Source of the DNA: an uncultured Bdellovibrionales bacterium
GTDB taxonomy: Bacteria > Bdellovibrionota > Bdellovibrionia > Bdellovibrionales > UBA1609
Direction: 5' to 3'
Assembly: GCA_903833275.1 (NCBI GenBank)
Contig: CAILEP010000031.1
Location: forward strand, 1 to 64,000
Length of the DNA stretch: 64,000 bases
Shown: one piece after another, positions 27,995 through 35,090 of the stretch
Layout of the letters: every line of letters begins with the position of its first letter
How positions within the stretch are numbered: the stretch's first letter is position 1
Program-made: the position numbers and the translations under genes
The notes under the pieces: generated by a model
Told to the model about the DNA's origin: nothing
Databases searched by the model: none
Seen by the model: only the letters and a program-made list of their open reading frames with translations

Positions 27995-28372
27995 ATGTTA
28001 GAGCCGAAGCAACATTATATTGGCCTTATGACCAAACTTAAAAAAGTCCATCGTCGACTTCTTGAACTTGAGCGCTTAGAGGCCGAAAGCCATTTTGGGC
28101 GCAAAATGAACCCCTTCGAGTTTTTTCAGATACTGACGCAAGATAAAAACTTTGAGTGGCTGAGGCCTTTTACAAAAATGATTGCCGATCTCGATGGCTT
28201 TCTCGACGAGGTTGAAAGCTCAGATATTAAAAAGCAATACGTCGAGGGCGAAATTTCGAAAGTGCTCTCTATGCCTAGAGTGAAAGAAAGATTTGAACGT
28301 CACAAAGACAGTGATACCGAATTTGCCGCGCTCGATTTAGAATTTACGAAAGCGATGGCCCAGCAGGGCTGA
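27995..28372 (+). CDS. Hypothetical helical protein
   Basis: ATG 27995 is chosen because GGGAG lies 5 nt upstream; an earlier ATG (27971) lies inside the family-A repeat. The 125-aa product is charged and helical (LKKVHRRLLELERLEAESHF, then DLDGFLDEVESSDIKKQYVE) with no cysteine, signal or membrane segment, so it is probably a small cytoplasmic protein. FxFFxILTxDxxFEWLRP is a distinctive stretch, but no family name can be given with confidence. Confidence 0.65.
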   Translation: MLEPKQHYIGLMTKLKKVHRRLLELERLEAESHFGRKMNPFEFFQILTQDKNFEWLRPFTKMIADLDGFLDEVESSDIKKQYVEGEISKVLSMPRVKERFERHKDSDTEFAALDLEFTKAMAQQG

Positions 28373-28394
28373 TGGTAAGAGCCGGCCGCAATTG

Positions 28395-28418
28395 TCCGAT
28401 ACTTTCTGAAGTATCGGA
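28395..28418. terminator. Perfect 10-bp stem-loop after the helical protein gene
   Basis: TCCGATACTT and AAGTATCGGA flank a 4-nt loop TCTG, 22 nt past the stop. Only TTT follows, so termination would be weak; otherwise the intergenic stretch to the XRE gene holds just the promoter and remnant below. Confidence 0.45.
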
Positions 28419-28559
28419 TTTGCGGATACTTGCGAACCTTCAGATTATCTGATTCATTCTGGCGCCGGCACGGTTCTTGGAACCTTCCAATTCAATGGTT
28501 GAGCCAATTCAGAGAAACGTTTCGCCAATTCTTAGATCGCTCCACAGCTTTTTGCGTAT

Positions 28560-28592
28560 AAACTTGCAAAAAACAGCAAGTTTTGATAGGAT
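28560..28592 (+). promoter_or_regulatory. Promoter with embedded operator for the HigA-like gene
   Basis: TTGCAA (28564-28569) and TAGGAT (28587-28592) are spaced by 17 nt. A perfect inverted repeat, AAACTTGC and GCAAGTTT around 8 nt (28560-28583), covers the -35 box and spacer, as expected for autorepression by the XRE protein downstream. Confidence 0.6.
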
Positions 28593-28598
28593 GGGTAC

Positions 28599-28652
28599 AT
28601 GGTAAAGCCTATCGGTTGGTTTGGCTTATCCCGCCAGATCGAACGTACATAG
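28599..28652 (+). pseudogene. Possible remnant of a HigB/Gp49-like toxin gene
   Basis: A 17-codon frame begins right at the predicted transcription start and reads MVKPIGWFGLSRQIERT, resembling the N-terminus of HigB/Gp49-type toxins (xKPIxWxGxSrxxL). A second frame just downstream reads RTYIGVRNAFRRKHGK, like their C-terminal HAFxKKSKxG segment. The middle of the toxin would be missing. Position just before a HigA-like gene, in the standard toxin-first order, supports this, but the stretch is very short. Confidence 0.35.
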
Positions 28653-28679
28653 GTGTAAGAAACGCGTTTCGGAGAAAAC

Positions 28680-29000
28680 ATGGCAAATAAAAAGAATCAC
28701 TGGCCGGATGAAACTGAACTGAGTTCGCTAGAAAGGCGCCTTGCAAAAGCGAAACCATCTCGCGGGCTGCCAGTTAAAGCCACCGCCCTTGAAAGAATCA
28801 AGTACAACCTCTGCGCCGAATTCGTAAAATATTGCATCGAGAACAAAATCTCGCAGCGCGAACTTGCCTCTGAACTTGAAATCAGCGAAGCGCGGGTGAG
28901 CGAAATCGTGCGTTACCATATTGATAAACTCACCATTGATCGCCTTGTAAAATATATGGGTGAGCTCAATCCCAACTTTAAATTGAATATTGCCTCTTGA
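28680..29000 (+). CDS. XRE-family regulator, HigA-like
   Basis: The 106-aa protein carries a C-terminal helix-turn-helix (KISQRELASELEISEARVSE then IVRYHIDKLTIDRLVKYMGEL), as in HigA2-type antitoxins paired with RelE/HigB toxins. The N-terminal 45 residues are polar. GGAG lies 5 nt before the ATG. No intact toxin is beside it; only a possible remnant lies upstream. The palindrome in its promoter fits self-repression. It may now act as an orphan regulator. Confidence 0.8.
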   Translation: MANKKNHWPDETELSSLERRLAKAKPSRGLPVKATALERIKYNLCAEFVKYCIENKISQRELASELEISEARVSEIVRYHIDKLTIDRLVKYMGELNPNFKLNIAS

Positions 29001-29073
29001 GGCGAAGTGGGCTTGGTCGTTGGCAACGATCGTGTTACAACCGCACAAATCAAACTTAAAAGGGAACACTCAA

Positions 29074-30009
29074 ATGCATCGCGGTTTAGCGCCTCTTATT
29101 TCGCCAGTGTCCCCACAAGAATTTATGTCGGCGCAATGGCCGAAGCAGCCTTTTGTCACCCACGAATTAAAAATCAAAACTTTGACCGAGCTGCCGTTTT
29201 TACAATCGCTTGATGCACTTCTTAAATCTTGGCCCCATCAGGTTCAGGTTCATTTGCCAGATCTTGCCGATGAGGCCAGCTCGGTCGATGCCTCGCCGGC
29301 GGACGCTCGAAAATTATTCGCCAATAAAATGCCTTTGCTTTTTAACAATGTTCAAAATATTTCGCCGGAGCTTAAAAATTGGTTGGCGGCCCTACAGGCC
29401 GATTTGGGTTTGCCGGCGATGACAGTGGGCCGGTGTATGATCTATGCAACTCCGCATGGCAAGGGCACGGCCCCGCACTTTGATCAAAACGTGAATTTTG
29501 TTTTGCAAATTCATGGCACCAAACACTGGTGGCTCGCCCCAAATAGCAACGTCGAAAACCCAACGCAGCGATTTACCATGGGGTGCGCGGTTGACCCAGA
29601 GCTTGCGGCTTACGTTGATTCTGCGATGCCTGAAAAAATGCCGGACAATGAAGTTGAATTTGTTCTGAAGCCCGGGTCGATGTTATTTGTGCCACGCGGG
29701 TATTGGCACAGAACTAAAGCGGATACGAATGCCGACGCGGCCTTGGCGCTCAATTTTACCTTCAGCCAGCCGACCTGGGTGGATCTATTGACCACGGCCC
29801 TTCGCAGCCGCCTCGAGCAATCGGCCGAATGGCGCGAACTCGCCGACGGAGTTTCATCGCAAAACCCAAAGCTTAAAGCCGTCGCTGAGAACAAATTCAA
29901 TTTGCTGCTGGCAGATTTAGTCTCTGACCTGCCCAATTGGCAGGCCCAGGATATTCTCGGGGCGACAGAAGGTGCCAAGCACTTTTTGGTAGCGGCAGTG
30001 CAGCAATAA
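29074..30009 (+). CDS. JmjC-like cupin-domain oxygenase
   Basis: The 311-aa protein has a cupin 2-oxoglutarate/Fe(II) oxygenase core: APHFDQNVNFVLQIHGTKHW supplies the HxD of the metal site (His codon 29476, Asp 29482) and GSMLFVPRGYWHRT the distal His. This is the pattern of bacterial ribosomal-protein hydroxylases (RoxA/YcfD type) and related JmjC proteins. The substrate is unknown. ATG 29074 is chosen since it begins the family-like region; the in-frame extension to 28990 overlaps the XRE gene. The last residues EGAKHFLVAAVQQ come from a family-B repeat. Confidence 0.8.
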   Translation: MHRGLAPLISPVSPQEFMSAQWPKQPFVTHELKIKTLTELPFLQSLDALLKSWPHQVQVHLPDLADEASSVDASPADARKLFANKMPLLFNNVQNISPELKNWLAALQADLGLPAMTVGRCMIYATPHGKGTAPHFDQNVNFVLQIHGTKHWWLAPNSNVENPTQRFTMGCAVDPELAAYVDSAMPEKMPDNEVEFVLKPGSMLFVPRGYWHRTKADTNADAALALNFTFSQPTWVDLLTTALRSRLEQSAEWRELADGVSSQNPKLKAVAENKFNLLLADLVSDLPNWQAQDILGATEGAKHFLVAAVQQ

Positions 30010-30045
30010 TTTGAATCTCTGCCAAAAAGTGCTTGGCACCTTTTG
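29971..30045. repeat. Family-B repeat pair in inverted orientation
   Basis: GGTGCCAAGCACTTTTTGGT (29971-29990, with GCGGCAG following) faces CCAAAAAGTGCTTGGCACC (30022-30040). The first copy codes for the C-terminus of the cupin gene, and its stop lies between the copies. Confidence 0.8.
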
Positions 30046-30099
30046 TTAAATTTTCAAGGCCATTCAAAAATTCGAAGCAACCGTTTATACTCCGGCAAG

Positions 30100-31251
30100 A
30101 TGATTTCATTTAAAAAAGTCTACTTTGCGCGCCTAATTTTTTTCAGTTTAATTTCACTCAGTTCAGGTTTTCTCGTCGCGGCCAAGGCTTTTGCTTTTGA
30201 ACTCAATGATATTTCGGTTTTGTTACCACTTCCAAAGTCGATTGAAGACGCGGCTTTACTAAGCCCCCAGTCGGTCGGGGCGGCGGGTGTGCTAATGCCC
30301 GATTTCGTAAAGCAGGCGTTGGCGAGCGAGATTGCTGGCGTTGAACAATTTCGAGTGGTGGCCCTGCGCATTGACCCGTGCTTTCCAAATTTGGATTTCA
30401 AACACCCCGAGAACTGCCGCGCCCAGATTCGCCTTGTATGGCAGGTTCTGCGCTTTGAAAATCACCAAGTGACGAGTCGCGACACCGCGATTCATACGTT
30501 TTATGAAATAACGCAGCCAGAATTGCAGCAATTGTTGAGCGAGATTTCGCAACTCAAAAAAAATTCGTCAGCCGTGCCTGCTGGCCAGCCGCTGAGTGTT
30601 CACCCCATTATCTCTCAGCAGGGTTTGCACGGAGACTACTGGCAGAACCTGCGTGCCTTGGTGCTTTCGCTGACGGGTGCAAATCGGCTTTCGCGATTTA
30701 CTCTTATGGTTGGTGCCAACCCGTTCTGGACTTTTCAGGGTTTTGATGTCGCGAACAATTCGGCCCGTAAAATTTCAATTCCGGTTCTCGATAAGCCCAT
30801 TGAGGTCTTTTCAAACTTCTCGCGAAATAGTCTCAATTATTTGGGCGGAGTCGGCCTTAACCCTCAATCACCTGATGCTTTTAATGAGCTTGTTTCAAAC
30901 TCGCAACAATTTGCCCATGGCCAGCAGACCCTTAAGCAAAAAACCGTCGACGCGATATTTAGAGTTGAAAGCCCGAAATTTAACAACCCTGAAACGATCA
31001 ATTGCTCGAGCTGCCATGTGGCCCAAGGGGCGCGCTCTTGGTTTCTTCGAAATTCTTTTGAGGTTGATCTTGAGAACAACCCCTTTCGGTTTCAAGCCGG
31101 CGCTAATTCGAGGCCCGATAATACTTATTCAACTTCGACCATTAATTTGAGAAATTTCGGATATTTCAATAAGGCCCCAGCGATCAGTCAGCGCGTGGTG
31201 AATGAAACCGCACTGATTGTTAAGCAACTCAATTCTGCGGCGGCAAAATAG
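30100..31251 (+). CDS. Exported cytochrome-c-like protein
   Basis: A signal peptide (MISFKKVYFARLIFFSLISL, ending near AFA|FEL) precedes ~350 residues. A single CSSCH heme-attachment motif lies near the C-terminal third (codons 31003-31017), so one covalent heme c is likely; a distal ligand cannot be assigned. The rest lacks a recognised domain. Starting at 30100 gives a normal signal peptide, whereas the in-frame start at 30043 lies next to a repeat and adds polar residues. Role in periplasmic electron transfer is inferred. Confidence 0.7.
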   Translation: MISFKKVYFARLIFFSLISLSSGFLVAAKAFAFELNDISVLLPLPKSIEDAALLSPQSVGAAGVLMPDFVKQALASEIAGVEQFRVVALRIDPCFPNLDFKHPENCRAQIRLVWQVLRFENHQVTSRDTAIHTFYEITQPELQQLLSEISQLKKNSSAVPAGQPLSVHPIISQQGLHGDYWQNLRALVLSLTGANRLSRFTLMVGANPFWTFQGFDVANNSARKISIPVLDKPIEVFSNFSRNSLNYLGGVGLNPQSPDAFNELVSNSQQFAHGQQTLKQKTVDAIFRVESPKFNNPETINCSSCHVAQGARSWFLRNSFEVDLENNPFRFQAGANSRPDNTYSTSTINLRNFGYFNKAPAISQRVVNETALIVKQLNSAAAK

Positions 31252-31311
31252 TCAAAATGCCCTGGTACACTTTTTGCTATTCTTCAAATTCGTATAGAAA
31301 ATGGGGGCAAA

Positions 31312-31713
31312 ATGACCAAAATAACGTTTTTAGTTTTAATGTGGCTAGTGTCTTTATCAATCGGTGCCTACGCACACGATCAGGACGGCGATTCTAATCG
31401 CGATTGGCAGTATTACTGCACAAACGGGACGGTCTACGGGCCCGACGGTTTTCAATATTGGACTGGTACGACCAGCGTCTGTGATGACTCAAGTCGAATC
31501 GTGTTTTATGCGCGCTACGCCTGCGTAGATGGGCATTTATTTGGGCCCGAGGGCTTTCAGGTGTGGTCGGGCAACACATCGGCGTGTGCTGATCAGAATT
31601 TGATCAATGTTGGTTATTACTATGCATGCGTCAATGGCACGCTCTACGGCCCGAATGGTTTTCAGCAGTGGACTGGCGACTCTTACTACTGCGGTAAAGT
31701 GCAATTGAATTAG
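31312..31713 (+). CDS. Secreted protein built of three ~36-aa repeats
   Basis: A signal peptide (to about AYA|HDQ) is followed by three tandem units. Each has the pattern YxCxxGxxxGPxGFQxWxGxxxxC: YYCTNGTVYGPDGFQYWTG, YACVDGHLFGPEGFQVWSG and YACVNGTLYGPNGFQQWTG, each with its own cysteine pair. This looks like a small disulfide-stabilised beta module repeated three times; no family is recognised. A G/C hairpin follows the stop. Confidence 0.75.
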   Translation: MTKITFLVLMWLVSLSIGAYAHDQDGDSNRDWQYYCTNGTVYGPDGFQYWTGTTSVCDDSSRIVFYARYACVDGHLFGPEGFQVWSGNTSACADQNLINVGYYYACVNGTLYGPNGFQQWTGDSYYCGKVQLN

Positions 31714-31720
31714 GCATCGA

Positions 31721-31747
31721 AGGGGGCGAACCCCGGCAGGGCCCCCT
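31721..31747 (+). terminator. Hairpin after the repeat protein gene, weak terminator
   Basis: AGGGGGC pairs with GCCCCCT around a 13-nt loop, 7 nt past the stop. No T-tract follows, so it may only stabilise the mRNA end. Confidence 0.4.
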
Positions 31748-31882
31748 GATCTTGAAAAATATCGCGACCACCGCATCGCTATATTTACACTCTCGCCAGA
31801 TCTTTCTCTCGAGAATGACAAAGTGACCCAGCCAGAATAGTCAGTGAAGGTTAGCTTAACCATTTTTTGTGGAGGTTTAGTT

Positions 31883-32299
31883 GTGAATAAATTAGTGATG
31901 GCAGTGATTGCGGGTTCTTTTTTAGTGGCAACATCGATGATGGCTTGGGCCGACCCAGTGAAGCCGGGCGCGCCGACAACGCTTTTGCTCACATGTGTGC
32001 CGATGGAAGCCGCACCCAGCACCGGCCTTGAATATTCGCTCGAAATTGTCGAGCATGCGGTGTCGCCAGAATATTCGGTTATGGGCGGGGCTCTTTTGAG
32101 TTCATCTGTCGGCCCAACGGGTCAGCGCACAGTGGTTGGTCATCAAGAATTAAAAATTGAAGAGCAAACAGCTACGGCTGTGCAAATGACGACAGTTGAT
32201 GGGCTTTATGCGCTTGTTTACCTAGATAAAAGTAAAATGACAGCGAACGTGCGTCTGGATTGCGGCGGCGGCATGCTCACTTGCAAAGAATCAAAATAA
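31883..32299 (+). CDS. Small secreted protein of unknown function
   Basis: GGAGG lies 7 nt before this GTG; an upstream in-frame ATG (31844) has no such site. The 138-aa product has a signal peptide ending near AWA|DPV. The mature part is beta-rich with cysteines in LLLTCVPME and DCGGGMLTC, which may form disulfides. No family recognised. It precedes another small secreted-protein gene by 24 nt, so they probably form one operon. Confidence 0.65.
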   Translation: MNKLVMAVIAGSFLVATSMMAWADPVKPGAPTTLLLTCVPMEAAPSTGLEYSLEIVEHAVSPEYSVMGGALLSSSVGPTGQRTVVGHQELKIEEQTATAVQMTTVDGLYALVYLDKSKMTANVRLDCGGGMLTCKESK

Positions 32300-32323
32300 C
32301 AATAATCAAGATTGGAAGAAATC

Positions 32324-32785
32324 ATGAAATCAATTTTAGTTTTAAGTGTTAGTTTCATTTCGGGTTTAATTTTAATATCTCAAGGCTCTGTGGCGCGAGC
32401 CGCTGACCCCGGGGTGCTTGTTCCGGTAGCCGATGTGAGCGTTGTGGCCGTGCCACCCGGTTGTGGAGCGCCTCCGCGCCCAGGCGGCCATCGTATTAAT
32501 TGCCCGGCTCAGACGGATGTTTCATTTCGCGTTGAAGCGGGCGGAACTTGCCATAACTATTCTGCCGCAATCGTTAGCTCGCCCCACGGGCCACTTTTGA
32601 AGATTTTTGATGCGGCGATGCCGAATTGCACGCGCCCCGAAGAGCACGACTTCTCGACGTCGGTGGCCGTGACCTCAATCCCGTCGTCTGCGAGCGAGTC
32701 GTCGTCTGAGTCTGCTTCTGCAAATGCGTCAGGGCCCTTGCGACTGGCAAACCCGCTGTACGTAAAATTCATGCCGCGACCCTAG
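32324..32785 (+). CDS. Small secreted protein of unknown function
   Basis: GGAAG lies just upstream of the ATG. The 153-aa product has a signal peptide ending near ARA|ADP. The mature part has cysteines (GCGAPP, NCPA, TCHNY, NCTRP) and a Ser-rich stretch near the end (SSASESSSESASANASG). Probably exported and disulfide-bonded. It follows the previous secreted-protein gene by 24 nt and overlaps the convergent metalloprotease-like gene by 4 nt. Confidence 0.65.
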   Translation: MKSILVLSVSFISGLILISQGSVARAADPGVLVPVADVSVVAVPPGCGAPPRPGGHRINCPAQTDVSFRVEAGGTCHNYSAAIVSSPHGPLLKIFDAAMPNCTRPEEHDFSTSVAVTSIPSSASESSSESASANASGPLRLANPLYVKFMPRP

Positions 32786-33528
32786 GTCATTGACGCGCGG
32801 CTGCTACCAAAAGGTGCCAAGCACTTTTTGTGATCCACGCGTCGCAGCCAGCGCTTTGACTCCTTATAGTCAGGCAAAATCGAGGCCACTAGCCGCCAAA
32901 ATGCGCGGGAGTGGTTCGGCACCCGCAGGTGGCAAAGCTCATGCACCACCACGTAGTCAATTACGCTGAGCGGGGCCATGATCAAACACCAATTGAATAC
33001 AATCTCGCCGTTGGGTTTGCAGACCCCCCAGCGGCTTTTATAATAGCGGACGCCGACGCGAGATGGCGCGGCCTGAAGTGTTTGTTTGAAGTGTTGTGCG
33101 AAATATTCAACGCGGTCATTCAGCGTCGTAAGAGCCTGATTTGCATACCAGGCGGCGAGTTCTTTTCTGACCGCGCGCGCTTGATCGGCTGCAGCCAGAC
33201 CAGCGGGCACTGAAACAACAATCTGCTGCTCGGTCGAAAACGCGCCAACAAAACCGTCGTAGGTAATTTTCAAGCGCCGGTCTTCGCCTAGAAACAAAAA
33301 ACCTTCATCGTTGATAAACTGAACTTCGGGGCTCGGCGGTGGGAGGCTCGCGAGTTGTTTGACCTTCTTGTTGATCCATGGTCGCTTGCGGGCGATGAGC
33401 TCACGAATATTATGATTTGTGAAGTGAGTCGGTACAGAGACGACAATTCTACCGGCGCGAAAAACCGTGATCGTCGCTGTGTTTTTTCTTCGATTTCTTC
33501 GAATTTCAAGCTGCAGATCGTCGATCAT
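32782..33528 (-). CDS. YgjP-like zinc metalloprotease-fold protein (DUF45)
   Basis: The 248-aa protein matches the YgjP/DUF45 family. It has an N-terminal beta domain, a YYKSRWGVCKPNGEIVFNW segment close to the family's SRWGSCS motif, and the zinc site HELCH in VVHELCHLRVPNHSRAFW. Family proteins are predicted SprT/WSS-like metallopeptidases; substrate unknown. The last residues (about KKCLAPFGSSRASMT) are encoded by a family-B repeat, so the C-terminus differs from the original. Cytoplasmic: no signal peptide. Confidence 0.85.
   Translation of the reverse strand: MIDDLQLEIRRNRRKNTATITVFRAGRIVVSVPTHFTNHNIRELIARKRPWINKKVKQLASLPPPSPEVQFINDEGFLFLGEDRRLKITYDGFVGAFSTEQQIVVSVPAGLAAADQARAVRKELAAWYANQALTTLNDRVEYFAQHFKQTLQAAPSRVGVRYYKSRWGVCKPNGEIVFNWCLIMAPLSVIDYVVVHELCHLRVPNHSRAFWRLVASILPDYKESKRWLRRVDHKKCLAPFGSSRASMT
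32789..32830 (+). repeat. Family-B repeat encoding the end of the YgjP-like gene
   Basis: The 5' tag TTGACGCGCGGCTGCTACC matches other copies, but the core AAAAGGTGCCAAGCACTTTT is in the opposite orientation to that in 25432-25474. CGCGTC soon after can pair with GACGCG of the tag. Confidence 0.75.
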
Positions 33529-33546
33529 TTGTTAAATCTCGCAAAA

Positions 33547-33612
33547 GGGACGGCACTACTTTTCGTAAATTTGTCTGATACCAAATAATATCACGAAAAG
33601 TAATGCCGCACC
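33547..33612. repeat. Family-A repeat pair in inverted orientation (REPIN-like)
   Basis: GGGACGGCACTACTTTTCGT faces ACGAAAAGTAATGCCGCACC across 26 nt. It fills the 88-bp gap between two minus-strand genes. Confidence 0.8.
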
Positions 33613-33616
33613 TTTT

Positions 33617-34954
33617 TTATCGCAGTTGCGCTAGTTGATGACGTTGATAGGCTCCAAAATCTTGATTGAAAAGACAACGAATCAATGGGTCTTCGATAAC
33701 ATCAGCAGAGCGGATTTCATTTTCAGTCGATGCGGCGAATGCCATATCGTTAACCCGCAAATAAAGAGAAGTCAGAGACTCTCCGGTTGTCAGCGCAGAA
33801 TGCAGTTTAAAGGCTGCGATTTCGGTAAGCCACGCTGTGGGGGCCAGTTCAGGCGAAGCTAGCTCCATAAAGCCTTTACTGATTCGATAATAAAAGTCAG
33901 TTCGGTGCCCTTGATGATCATAAATAGACAGTTGCCATATCTTTGCTTCGTGAAAATAACTCTCGTCATGAAACTCTAACTCATTATATTTTCTGGGTAG
34001 CTCATCTCGACAGAAATAAAAAACCATGTCTGTCTGGTCTTTCGTGAGCGGCGAAAAGCGTTTTGATATCTCAGCCGTCGATGGCGGCTTAAGTTCAGAA
34101 ATATATTTATAATCTACGTTTTGTTCTTCGAGCGGTTGAACCCAACTTAGAGGTAAACCGTTTTCAATCGAGCTTTGAGCCAATTTGATCGAGGCCGAAG
34201 GGTCGAGCCGCCAAACTTGCGTCTCAGGCAGAATCTCTGCGACATTGTCTTGAAACCGCTTATAAGAAATCGGAAATAAAGCACTATTGTACCAAGACCA
34301 GTCTTCGTGGATAAATTGGCAAGAGCTTGGCACGAGAAAGCGGGGGTTTAAGATCTTCAATTGCTCGCACCACTCGGGCAGAAGGTCGCCTGTCGAAGGT
34401 TCAGAATAGCGCGGCGATAAAACTTCGAGCTCTCTCATGGTTTGAAACGGCCAAAGAACCAAATCCCAAGGCGAAGATTGCGCCAAAATATTCATGACCG
34501 TTGGGCTGACCCACGAATCAACAACATTTAAGATATTGAGGCCGCACACTTTAATGTGAAAAATAGAATCAACGTCGACGTCCAAAGCGGGCAGTGGCAG
34601 AACTTCAAATGGGCCCACAAAGACCGGTGTTGACAGCGTTAGTTGCTGGACATGGGTAAAACCTAATTTACAAATCATCTCTGCAAGCTGCGGAAACACA
34701 CAGAACAAATAGATCGGAGTCTCTTTGTCGAGAAAATCTAAACTCTTCAAAGAGCAGTGATCGTCGTGAAAATGCGAAATAAAAACTGCATCGAGCCGGA
34801 GGCCTCGAATTTGCTCATGATCAAATTGAACATTGGGGAAGGCATAACAATTTCGACTAAAGGGGTTTTCGAAAATTGGATCAAAAGCAATTTTTTGATC
34901 GCCATATTCAAAAAGGTAACCAGCATGAAGAATTCGAGAGATCTGAAGATTCAT
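33617..34954 (-). CDS. MBL-fold metallo-hydrolase
   Basis: The 445-aa protein has an N-terminal metallo-beta-lactamase fold: RILHAGYLFEYGDQKIAFDP followed by VFISHFHDDHCSLKSL, the HxHxDH zinc motif, with VDSW later in place of a metal-binding Asp/His. The C-terminal half is unassigned. UlaG-like or RomA-like hydrolases share this opening; the substrate cannot be told. It has no signal peptide. The repeat pair separates it from the YgjP-like gene. Confidence 0.8.
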   Translation of the reverse strand: MNLQISRILHAGYLFEYGDQKIAFDPIFENPFSRNCYAFPNVQFDHEQIRGLRLDAVFISHFHDDHCSLKSLDFLDKETPIYLFCVFPQLAEMICKLGFTHVQQLTLSTPVFVGPFEVLPLPALDVDVDSIFHIKVCGLNILNVVDSWVSPTVMNILAQSSPWDLVLWPFQTMRELEVLSPRYSEPSTGDLLPEWCEQLKILNPRFLVPSSCQFIHEDWSWYNSALFPISYKRFQDNVAEILPETQVWRLDPSASIKLAQSSIENGLPLSWVQPLEEQNVDYKYISELKPPSTAEISKRFSPLTKDQTDMVFYFCRDELPRKYNELEFHDESYFHEAKIWQLSIYDHQGHRTDFYYRISKGFMELASPELAPTAWLTEIAAFKLHSALTTGESLTSLYLRVNDMAFAASTENEIRSADVIEDPLIRCLFNQDFGAYQRHQLAQLR

Positions 34955-35090
34955 CGGCTAAAAATAAGCCCAATGCATTCAATTGTATATACCATTCGAA
35001 TGCACGCGCTCGAATGCGAGGCTTGTTGAATCTTCCGATAAAGGGCTGCTTGGGCCACCCGAAACAGAAGACTCGACAAACCCCTACGTC

